From positions 27,202,283-27,266,282 of the forward strand of contig NC_036454.1 in assembly GCF_002775205.1 (NCBI RefSeq): a stretch of DNA of 64,000 bases, read 5' to 3'. Both the position numbers and the translations under genes were made by a program. The notes below the pieces were generated by a model that saw only the letters and a program-made list of their open reading frames with translations, made no database searches and was not told where the DNA came from. Of the stretch, positions 36,901 to 48,900 are shown in pieces. How positions within the stretch are numbered: position 1 is the first letter of the stretch; each line of letters begins with the position of its first letter. Origin of the DNA: Xiphophorus maculatus (Eukaryota; Chordata; Actinopteri; Cyprinodontiformes; Poeciliidae).

Positions 36901-39900
36901 TAAATGAGACAAATGGATAAGGAGAGTTGGACAAGTATCGGTTCAGATGTTTATGTCTAAACTTTTTTTATTCTTTAAAGGGAGAGTACTTTTTTCCATA
37001 AACTGGGATCGTGCTCATAAGGTCTGCAATATTTACTTCCAACAAAAAACATTGATTCCATACCGGAGAATTTGTTTATTTATCATTTATTTATTTTTGC
37101 ACAAAACGGCATAAATACTTGCCACATACAGTTAAGAGAGACAGAAAAATTTTAAATAAGCCATCCATCCATCCATCCATCCATCCATTTATTCTTCCGC
37201 TTATCCGGGGTCGGGTCGCGGGGGTAGCGGCTTCAGAAGGGAGGCCCAGACTTCCCTCTCCCCAGTCACTTGTTCCAGCCCTTCTGGGGGAATCCCGAGG
37301 CGTTCCCAGGCCAGCCGAGAGACATAGCCCCTCCCGGTTGGACATTCCCGGAACACCTCACCAGGGAGGCGTCCAGGAGGCATCCTGACCAGATGCCCGA
37401 GCCACCTCACCTGGCTCCTCTCGATGTGAAGGAGCAGCAGCTCTACTCTGAGTCCCTCCCGGATGACTGAGCTTCTCACCCTATCTCTAAGGGAGAGCCC
37501 AGACACCCTGCGGAGAAAACCCATTTTGGCCGCTTGTATCCGCGATCTCGTTCTTTCGGTCACGACCCAAAGCTCATGACCATAGATGAGGGTGGGAACG
37601 TAGATCGACCGGTAAATCGAGAGCTTCGCTTTTTAGCTCAGCTCTCTCTTCACCACGACGGACCGGTACAGCGCCCGCTTGACGGCAGACGCTGCGCCAA
37701 TCCGTCGATCTCCAGCTCCCTTCTTCCGTCATTCGTGAACAAGATCCCGAGATACTTGAACTCCTCCACTTGGGGCAGGACACCCCCCCCTGACCCGGAG
37801 AAGGCACTCTACCCTTTTCCGGCTCAAGACCATGGGTGTGAAATAAGCCTGTATATTCAAATCCTTGATATACAAAGTTATTTGTAGCTCATTATATAAA
37901 AAGGTATATTTCTCTTAACTCCATATATTCCTTTTTATAAATGCACAGGAAACAAAGCCCCACCCAGCTCTAGGTAATAATGGAACTAAACAATGATGTG
38001 TTACATCAACAATAATAGAAATGTCAAACCAACAACAAAACTAATTCACTTTCATATAGGCATGTACAATTTCTGGAGTGTAAAGCTTGTGTTTTATGTG
38101 GTTGTTGCTTTTAATATAAGCACCAACTATAGTGTCTAAGCTAAACAAAAATAGTTGTCAGTAAATAATCTATTAAAGTTTCTATTTAAATATTCATTTC
38201 AAGCTAGAACACACAGGACTGCTTGGATGTAATGTTTGTTAGGCTGTAGTGCATTAAACTCTGCTTTACAGTAACATATTCAGCCATTTTCTCATCCTTC
38301 ATGTTCTTATCTGATGGGCAGTAGATCTAAGCGACCCCAAGGAGAAAGGTCAGACACTGTGATGATGGAAAAGAAGGAGAACGTAGAGGAAAATGGGGGT
38401 TATTGTTATGTCGCAATATTCCATGGTAATATTGCATTGTGATGTTTTCCTGATACTGTGGAGTCCTGTTAATCTTTTTCTAAAGACTGTTTTTTAAAAT
38501 ATGTTCAAAAACATGGCAGATGGATATTTGGATCATTTTCTTTAGGAATCATTATCATGGAGTAATTCTCACATACATAGAATGAATGTTCAATGTGTAA
38601 AATAATTTATTCAAAAATACTTTATGTACCCCAAAGGGAAATTATCTGTGTTGTGTGTTTCTTCAAAGGGTTGTTGGTTTCTGAGTTAGAATTTGCATAA
38701 ATGACATAGTGAGTGATCTGCATGGGACATACTCTTGATTAATTTATAATATGTAATTTAATAAAATAATAAAGTACATGTTCATTGAGGATAAGGTGTA
38801 TTTTTATCCCAGAAATCTCCTTGAAAACCTTTTCTGATGGCACCGGATTCTTATAAAGACCACATAAAACTGATGATAAAAGTAAGAAGTTAACTTTTCA
38901 TATTTCCAAAAGATTCATCACAGTTTTCTTTAAGAAGAACTTTGAATATTTCCAGATATTTACGGTCACTGCTGTGTCATATCAGCAGTCGATGGTGAGT
39001 TTGGAGAACTTTGCTTTGTCTGCAAGTGCCTCTGCAGTCCTTGGGCAGGATTTCCGTCCTTTCTGCCAAGGCCAACAGGAACTTTCTAGGAATTCAGTAA
39101 TACAAGTATAGCAAGTCCAAAAGCATGTTTAATTTGAAAACCTTGGTAAGAGAAATATGATACCACAGCTACATTTAGATCGGCGCATTTTACGGCTCAC
39201 CTTTGTCCTAAAACCACTTGTGGCATTTTTCTATCTGCGGGCTTTGTTTTATGAGTGACAGTCAATTTAAGTCGGGCCTTGTTTAGCATGTCAGCACCAG
39301 GTGCAGATTATTTCGAGCTGGTCTGGATATTTCAGCACATTTGCAGAGACATGGTTACACACTGAGCTTACCGCTTTAAATAGGCCTGAGCTCCCACATG
39401 GTTTACGTCAAAGTGCAGGTCGGAGGACGTTTGGCTTCTGGGCAGGATTCCCCTTTGGACCACAGGTGGTGATGATGAAGAGTCAGGATTAAATATGGAA
39501 GTTCTTGTCTGGAAAAGTGTGAAATATTCTCTATGCTAATCTTTGAATCACTTTCTACATCAACGGGAAATAAAGCTTTGCAGTCATAAAGAAGCTCTAA
39601 ATCGAAACAAGTTTGTATGTTCTCGGATTGAAACGACGCTGCTTTTTTAAGCCAGTGTGAGCTTTGGATCATCTAAAGCAGATGATGGCATGTCAAAAGC
39701 ATTGTAGCATAACGACATGCAGCTGGTGACGGCGGTCTATTCTGGTCAGGCGGAGGCTGGCTGGATGGACGGACGGATGGTGTGATGTAAGGGTCTATTT
39801 TATTCTGGAGTTGCACCAAATTCTCAGGAGGATAACTTTGTACCCTCTCAACCCTGGACGCCATTCAGAAATGCTTTCTGCCTGTCTGCCTCTCTGTTAT

Positions 39901-42900
39901 CAGTCTGTCTTGTTAAATTTGTATTCAGTCTTGTAAAGCTAAATGGAAATCCACAATAGAATAAATGTACAAATAAAGTTGGAGAAAGTAGCAGTGGTTG
40001 TGGTTTTGACAAATCAAGAAGGTAGACTGGGGATTTTGTTGTAAATATTGGTCCAGAGGTACTAGTGTCACATCAATGGACTGGCCGTGAAAATTATAAG
40101 ACTAAAGAAACTGATTTGTTTATTTTTGTTTAGTTAATTCAGTAGTGGTGTGGTGCGTTCACTAACTGGAAAACACATCAGACTTTTAGGTTTTTTGACA
40201 GGCTAATGAGGCTAATGGTCATGCCTGATGAGGCTGACAAATGGATTATTGTGGTCACTAAGCAATATCTCGGGGGTGGCGTAGGGGTTAGCGTGACCCA
40301 TATTTGGAGGCCTTCAGTCCTCGACGCGGCCGTCGCGGGTTCGACTCCCGGACCCGGCGACATTTGCCGCATGTCTTCCCTCCTCTCCTTCCCTATTCCT
40401 GTCAGCCTACTTTCGTAAAAGGGACACTAGAGCCCACAAAAGACCCCCTGGAGGGGTAAAAAAAAAAAAAGAAGTCAAACGAAGCAATATCTCTACATTA
40501 GATATATTTCTTTATCTTCATATGATTATGTGCTTCTTCTGGTTTTCTTCAAATGGATCCTTCAGAAAAAAACCCCACAAGTGTCTCGATGCAACTTTTT
40601 CACTTCCGAAACTGTATTGATATTACAGCTTTGAGTATTGGCTTATACTGATATTGACCTGATATAATTTCAACATCATAACTTATTGTATGGTGTGGAA
40701 TGTTAGAAAAGGTTTGATCAAGTGATATTAATAATATTAGGTATGAGAACAACTGACCCATTTATTATTATTCAATGGCTTTGTTCGAGCGCTTCTGGGC
40801 TTCTGTTGGAGAGTTTGTATGCAGGCTGATATAATCTGATACTTTGTTGTTTGATACTGATATCCCAAATTGATCTATGGTTGGGAACCTAAAAAAAGTA
40901 TTTCACCTTTTCAGATGCGCTGCTTGCAGACCTAGAATCTACTACATCCCACATCTCGAAGCGACCGGTCTTTCTGCCCGATGAGACCCCCTACTCCATC
41001 CCGACGGGCGGACTCCCCTACCAAGACGCGTCCGTACCGCCTCCGGTTCCACCTCCGCCTTCAGCTGACGCTCTGAACGGCTCCCTGACAGATCAACCAG
41101 ACTCTCACCACTCCTCCCAACAGGTAGGTCTCTACTTTATGAGAGCATGAGGCGCTCTCTGGCTTTAAACCTAAAATGTTAATGACTTTACTCATCTGCT
41201 CCAGTCTTTAGGTTCGGCCCATAAGAGCTCGTGGTCCAGAGACAGCAGCAGTTCTCCGCTGTCACACATCGAAGAGGACCATGTTTACAGGTGTTGCTCC
41301 CGCTCTCTGAATGTCCTCTGAGTCAAGCAGACTACATTTCCGTTTACCTTTAAGTTACACTTTGTGTGTTTTTCAGTTTTCCTAACAAACACAAGACGTC
41401 AGACTCATCTCCAGCAGCCATCACCTCTGCCCTGGGCAGTAACCTCTCTGAACTGGACCGGCTTCTGTTGGAGCTTAACGCCGTGCAGCAGAGCTCCCCT
41501 TCCTTCCCCACTACAGGTAGAGAAAACTGTTATTATAATAAATAAATTGCACCTCTGCGTTCTTCTTCCTTTTGTGTCTAATCTGAAAACACTGACAGAC
41601 ATTTAAATTCCTAAAACGAATACAGAGCAGCTAGAAGAGTAGAGACATGCTGGAGAAAATACGTCATAGCTACAATTTTAACACATTTAAATGGGATTTT
41701 AGTATTAAATAACAGCATTGTCACAAATATTTTGCGTTTATATGATAAAAATGACGATGCGGGGCAGGGTGCCGAACAGACATGGTGATGCAACTGTATC
41801 AAATGTCATAATTCTTTGACATCTATTCAAGTAACACGCCTCAAGTTTTAATAAAAGCATCTGGCCTGAGCTTTCCTTGTGTCTTTCCTCCCCGTAATCT
41901 GCTTGTATTTGTGGTGGGTCGACTAAGACATGAGGACTGAAATCCACTTTGTAGAAAATGGGGAAACAGGGCAAGGGGGAAGTTTGACACTTTCTCACTT
42001 CTGTCTGTGTTGAGCAGCGTTTACTCATCCTGTCACGTTTCCTTAGAGGAGGCAGCTCCACCCTTACCGTCTTGCAGTATCACCCACTATGAGAACGGAG
42101 GCACTCCTGACATCCTCGTAAGCCCCCCACCTCAGGAAAAACCAAAACGAAATGGGATGAGGCCGGAGGAAGCTCGACCCCCAGTGGAGGGTCTGCTGGA
42201 GGGTTCAGGTCCTTCACCCAGGTACCGCCTCTGTTTTTACTCACTCTGATTAATGCAGTTAAAAGAAAAGCTAACAATAAGCTACTCAGAAGGAAGATCA
42301 ATAGTCAGGTTCTGTCAGAGGGAACAGTAGGGAGGTTCTCAATAAATGTATTGTGATCTTTCTAAGTAGGAGTGTGTGATATTAGGGAAAACATGTGGTA
42401 TAATATTTGTTTATGTTGTGATTACAATATTGTTGTGACAAATAAACCAAAAATTTAAACATTTTACTATCCTGTGTTCCGGATTCATAGCAAACATAGA
42501 CTGCAGATAACTAGTCCAGCTACTAAAAATACAAACAAAAGCAACATTTCCATCTCAAACACTTGGTCTTGTGTGTTTGAGATCAGTTGACAAAAGTAAT
42601 GCTTTGTCAACGAAAAGATCCAAGGATTTTTCATTGTCGTGCCATTTTTGCTTGTTTGTGGTACGAAATTCAGCCTGAGGTCCCAGATTAAGAAACTTAA
42701 TACACAAATAAAATAAATAAATAATAAAGTAATTTATTATAAAGTTTAGCTCTAGTTTTTTATTGCCTTCATCATCTTTTTAAAACTTTTTATGCTTCAT
42801 TAAACAATAGATGTAATTAAATATCATCAAATATATCAGAGCTGCAGAGAGCATGAATGCATGGTGCTTAAATAATTAGTGAACACTTCTTGCACTCCAG

Positions 42901-45900
42901 GCGGTTCTTCACATTTATGCAAATTGCAAACAGTTATTCTGAGAAAACCATACATTTGCGGCATATCATGCAGCCCAACTTTCAAGTGTAATTGAATTTC
43001 AGCAAGGTTTATTTTGCATAGCACTTTCAGAATTGTGAAATCCACAAAACCTTGTGAAAATATTGAAATGTTTCATTTAGTCATGGTGCAGCCGTATGTA
43101 TTCAACGTATTTAATTGGTTTTCTATCTGCCTGGCCAACACAAAGTAACAGTGTCACAGTGGGAATGATGTTTTCAGAGTGATGCAATCTGCTTGTTTTC
43201 CTACACGCATAGTGTTCTGTATGCAGCCCACAAAGGTTTCATTTGGTCTCATCTGACCAGGCCCGGCGGAAGAATCAGCCGTGACCCCCTGGACTGGAAG
43301 CTGTTTGTTGTTAATTAACCTTAAAGTGGCCAACTCTCTGTTATTCCTATATCGATTTGATACAGTCGGGGCTTCCGCACTTCCCACATCGGTGCCTTCT
43401 GTCACTTTTTTCAGCAGTTAAAAATGTGTAATCCGTTGTTAACACATCGTAACCTGCTCTTCCGAGCCGCCTTTAAATGCAACATTAGAGCTACAACGCG
43501 CGCTGGGTTTACACCTGTGCAGCAGCGAAGGAGACCTGCTGCTGCTGTGCAGAGCTGCTCAGGTGTGTTAGAATCATGGCAGCAAAACGTGAAGAACTTT
43601 GGACAGTTTTTCCCCCAAACTAACCGACTGAGTTGAGTAAAGCTGCTGGGTTCAGGTAATGTTAGCTGATAACAATACAGCACCTTAAGCTTGTTAACTA
43701 GTAGCCTGTAGACTACTGATGTTGTTTATGTTCAAAAGTGAGTAGTACTTGTTACATTGAGTAACTTTTCTGGAGAAAAGGTACTTGTATGAGTAGTTTT
43801 ACTGCACTGTACCTTTTTTTTTTTACTTGAGTAATATTGTTATTGCTACGTGTTCATTTTGCCTCCCCAAAATAAGCCGATGCCTCCCGTTAAACTCGTC
43901 TGGAGCTTCATCTGACCATCTTTCACATATTTGCTTTTTCTCTTTTATGGCTTTCTTATTACTGCTCTTCCAAAAAGAGTATATGACAACTAATTGTTGT
44001 GGCAACAGATTTTTGAACCGCATACTTCAATCTCTGCAGCTCCTCTGGGAGTTACCAGGTGGTTACACTGGATTTTATTTTTGGACATTAGAGTACAAAG
44101 ATAAATTCATATACAATAAATACGCTTTAGATTTATTTGCCAAGACTTAGGGGTTAGAAATTGTGCAATTATTCACTATTTTGCTTTGGTCTGTCAAATA
44201 AAATCTCAATGAAACATAAAGTTTGTGAATACTTTAGCAAGGTGCTCTATATTGCTTTGTTTATCAAAACCTTCAACGTTTTATGTGCTTGTAAGCCTAT
44301 AAATATATACGTGTTTGACAGATTTAAAAAAGAAAATTGTATTTTTCTTGTTGTTTTAAATGCTTCATTAGGATAATGTAAGTGTATATTAAACTGCTTA
44401 GACTTATTTACAAGACATGGTGAAGAAATGTTAGTAATGGTATTTATACTTGGATACATTTTACTGTTCTGTGTAAAAACACAGAATAAAACTGGGGTTT
44501 TAATTAGGGTGCACTGATTGATTTGACTGATTTTCTGGCTCATCACCAATCCCTAAAAAGTCTTATCTGTCAGTTCCAATTTTGGCCGATGCCAATTTTT
44601 TTCATTTGAAAAGTCGTCGAACATCATGACAAAGTCGCTAATTTGGCAACATTGGGGCAACTACTGTTAATTGCATACATACAGACTTGACCTGGTGGCT
44701 GGGTCTGTCAGCCAGCCCTCTCTCACCGTACAGGGAAAGAGTACAGTGGCTGATTTTCAGACCTTTGCAGATGTGAGATCTCTAATCTCCCAAAATTAAG
44801 AAAATCTGGGCCAATTTATTGGTGCATCCCTACTTTTAATCCCATTTACATTTGGATTCAAGTTTCATTGTTGTGAAAAAGAATCACCTTCATGCTTTCC
44901 AGCTCTTCCACACGTCATAGTGATTTGGATGCATCTCAACAGCAAACAAGAATGTCGGCTTCCTGTGCCACCAGAGAGTTGGATGAACTGATGGCCTCTT
45001 TATCTGACTTCAAGGTACAAGTCAGCATGAGTATGTGTTGTGGAGGCTACTTTACATCCTCTGTTCACAAACCTCTCCTAAAGAAGTTTTTATAACCTCT
45101 GTCCTCTTCCTCTTATTTTGTTGTACTTCTTCTGTTCTCTAGCCCAGCTCTTTGGGCTCTCTGCCAGACCAAGCAGGGACACCAACTACCTCTCACCGTT
45201 CTCCAGCGTCTTCCTCCTTCACCCCAGTGGCTCCTTCTTCTCTTAGTCTTCCCCACCCATCTGCCTCTTCTTTCCTCCCTTTATCTGCTGCCCTAGAGTT
45301 GCACATAGATGAGGAAGGAAAGGATAGTGGCTCTGCGATGCCTCATCCGAACCTTCTCGTACCGCACAGTCCTACTTCGTCTCTTTCTGCTGCCAGTGAC
45401 ATCGACTTGGACTCTGTCATAGATGTCTCTGCCACCTTGCTGTCCTCCCAAACAAAGTCCCTGCTCGTCCTCTGTCAGTCTGTTCCGTCTAGTTCCAGCT
45501 TGTTAGGAAATAGCCCGAGCCTTTCCAATGCCACTACCCCCTCTCTTACCTCTGTTAACACCGTCCTGGAGCGCAAGACCTCCAAAACCCCCAGTCCGTC
45601 TGCAGAGCGGCTTTCACCATCAGTTAGTAAAATGTTCTGTGCTCCTGAATCTATCAGCCCGCGGCCTGCTTGTTTTCTTGACCAGGACTTAGATTTTACC
45701 TCCCCGCCTCTTTCAAAAAGCCGCACTCCCCCTCTGTCGACTCCTTCGCCTCTGCCTGCTGCTGCGTCTCAATCTCTTCCGCACCTCCTATCAGCACCGT
45801 ATTCGCCGCCCTCTGCAGTCTCTCCGCTGATGATCCCCTCTCCTCTGATCTTCACCAGTACCAGCAGACAGCTGTCAGAGGTGTCTCCTGTAGCCCAGAG

Positions 45901-48900
45901 GGACACTTCCCTTGCTTTACAGCAACCGTCTGCAGAGGAGCCCTCTCTTGACGAGGCCCTAGATAAGCTTCTAGCGATGAGTTTTGCTCAAAGTCATACA
46001 TCACACACAGAGGAACCACTAGAGACGGTGGAGGCTCACTCTCTCGGGAAAGGACTGCAGGAGGTGCAAGAGGACCTGATCCTGCCCATGGACAGAAGCT
46101 GTGTGCAACCCGACACGTTCGCCAGCACCACCAACACCATCACAGACGACTCCATAGACATGGGAACCGACGGAAACGGAGACCTGGACTGGGCTGACGA
46201 GGAGCTGTCAATGTCCCTACATGATGGACTAGACGGCACCATGACACCGTTCACTGAGAGGCTGTACACAGATGGCAGCATGACTCCATTGACTGAAGCC
46301 AGCTGGATGGATGAGTCCATGACCCCCTCCTCGTGCCCTGGGACCCCTGAGGTTGCCTTGGACATGCCCCTGCTCCAAGCTCCCAGTATAGACAGAGTCT
46401 CTGCGACGGGACATGTATGCATATACACGGCAGGCTTGTTTTGGTTCTGGCTGCTGACACTGATGCATGCTAGCATTTGCTTCAGCTGTGTTGTTAACAT
46501 CTTCAAAAATGGCTGAAGTTAAAAACTGGTACATATTTATCAACCACGCTGGTCACAAGCCGTATTCTATGCTATGAAGTGTTTTTAAAATTTAGTAAGC
46601 TACTGTTTGGTCTATATATGTATCAACTAGGGGTGTACTGATAATTTGGTGCCAGTGTTCTTAATTTTGGGAGATGTGCAATTGGCCAATATTTACATGT
46701 GAAACTGATCAGTGCTTTGCTATAAGAGAGGGCTGACTGACAGATCTGCTGTACTTACCGACTTTCCAGACAAAAAGAAATCTGTATCAGCCAAAATAAG
46801 CTTTTTATAGATTGAATATTTCTTGATTCAATTACAAAGAAATACAGTTTGTGTTTAAAATAGCTGGTTAAAAATTATGCCAGAGGAAGCACATAGAGGT
46901 AGACACTCTACTAATACTAAAAACTCACTACAATATCCACCTTGAAGAGAGTTGATACAAGTTAGCAGTTTAGTATCTTGTGTTCCCTAATTGGAGAAAG
47001 TTTTTTTTTTTTAGTTTCCAACCAGCCATCTGGTAATTCTAGTTCCTGGTGGATATCTATTCCTACTTACAGTGTCTTTGTTACCATAATAAATAAATTA
47101 ATTAATTAATACAACATTTTTGGTTATCAAGCACAAGAAAAGAAGTTTTTGGATTGTGATTGCACCATGGCTAACTCAATGCTTTTGCTGCTATAACCAT
47201 GAAAATAATTTCTTACATTTGGACTTGTGTAAAAGAAGCTAACGCATCTGACTTAGTGAGTATTTTGCTTGCTTGAGTCATGTTGAAGAGGAATTGGAGG
47301 GTTTCAGCTTATTGTCGTCTTATGACCAAGCATGCTTAAAGAACATGATGCACGACCCCCAAAGCCCATTGGCATGTTGCGTGAACTGGTTTATGTTGAA
47401 TCTGGGTGTAAGATGAGGTTTCCACCATTCCCTCCTAGATAAAATCGGTGATTAGGCGCACTAAAGAGACTCCCAACGTGCATCCTATGTATCGCGACGG
47501 TCACCTGCGCAGGAAGATGGGCCCCGTCATTGTAAACAAGAACTCGTCTCAGGACCGCCTCATAGAGGAGCTTCAGGGTAAGCTCGGGATCTGCCGCTCA
47601 GAGCGGCGCCGCAAACAGTCGGATGAGTGGCTGACCGAGGGGGTCGTCGTCACGTCCAAACCCCAGCGTTTCCGTCCCGACGGATGGGGCGGTGAGGTCG
47701 ACAAGGTTGGCTGCTGTGTGCTCAGGCGTTTAACCAAAGTATCTTTCAACTAATTCACCTTCTTTCGCTTTTCCTTCACACTCCTCTCTGTCTCCCTTCA
47801 GATCATAATTCCTCCCGAGTCACCAGTCCCTGTCAGGAAGGTCCTCCCACCCCTCTCTCCCCCTAACCCTCTTCGCCCCGCTGTTATAGAAGAACCTAAG
47901 AGACCACTCCCAGTACAGCAGCCCCCCGTCCCAACACCACCACCTCTTCCTCCACCTACCTCCTTTAATTCACAAGCCATCCGTGCTCAGGAGCCACCTC
48001 CTCCTTCTCGGCAAATTACAAAAGCCATACCCCCACCGGCGCCTGTTCAGGACCTTCCCATCCCTAAGCCAGAACCCCCTCCTCCTGTTGTCCGTATCCC
48101 AAACCATCCACCACCGGTGGAGCCAGTACAACCAGCAGCACCAAAACTCCTGGTGTCTGTAGGCTGCCAAACAGAGTATGACCCATTCTTCCCTCCAATG
48201 CAGGCACGAATTCCCGTCTCTTCCCCCCTTTTTGTTGTTCACCCGACCTTAGAGATGTCTGTTTTTGAACTTTGGTAGCCTTCAAGTGACTAATTGTTTC
48301 ATTTGCATCTCTGTGGAGCAGAAAGACATAACTGTTTGCAACCGTTTTAGATCATGGCCCAGGGGAAGGCCGGAGTTCCAGGTGGGCCACCCACACAGGT
48401 CAACAAGCTGGACAACATGCTTGGTAGCCTGCAGTCTGACCTCAACAAACTGGGGGTGCAGACAGTTGCTAAAGGAGTCTGTGGCGCCTGCTGTAAGCCC
48501 ATTGTGGGACAGGTGAGATGATACAATCAACTTTCCATACACTGGGCCTTACAAAAACTCGTATACCCTCTGGATAACCCTTAATCTATTCTATTGGAAT
48601 TTTATTTGATAGATTTACCCAAAATAGTGCATAATTGCGAAGTAGAAGAAAAATAATAAATTTTCAGACGTTTGGGTGTGACATAACTTTGTGTTCACCC
48701 TCATTTTCCCTGAAGTACAACAAATTGCCTTTCTAAAGTCACCAAACCAGTGAATACAATACAGCTGTGTGTCATTTAATCATAGAAATACAGCTAGAAA
48801 ACAAGAAATATTGTGGAAACCAAAGAAACAAAGGATACAGATCAAAGTGGGATTAGGTTACAAAAACAATCCCCCAAGCTGAAATAGTCTGCCAGTGTAA

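Noticed and set aside
40272-40372. A genuine tRNA gene
   Set aside because: Only the A- and B-box words are tRNA-like; no acceptor stem pairs, and the SINE body, poly(A) tail and target duplication explain it.
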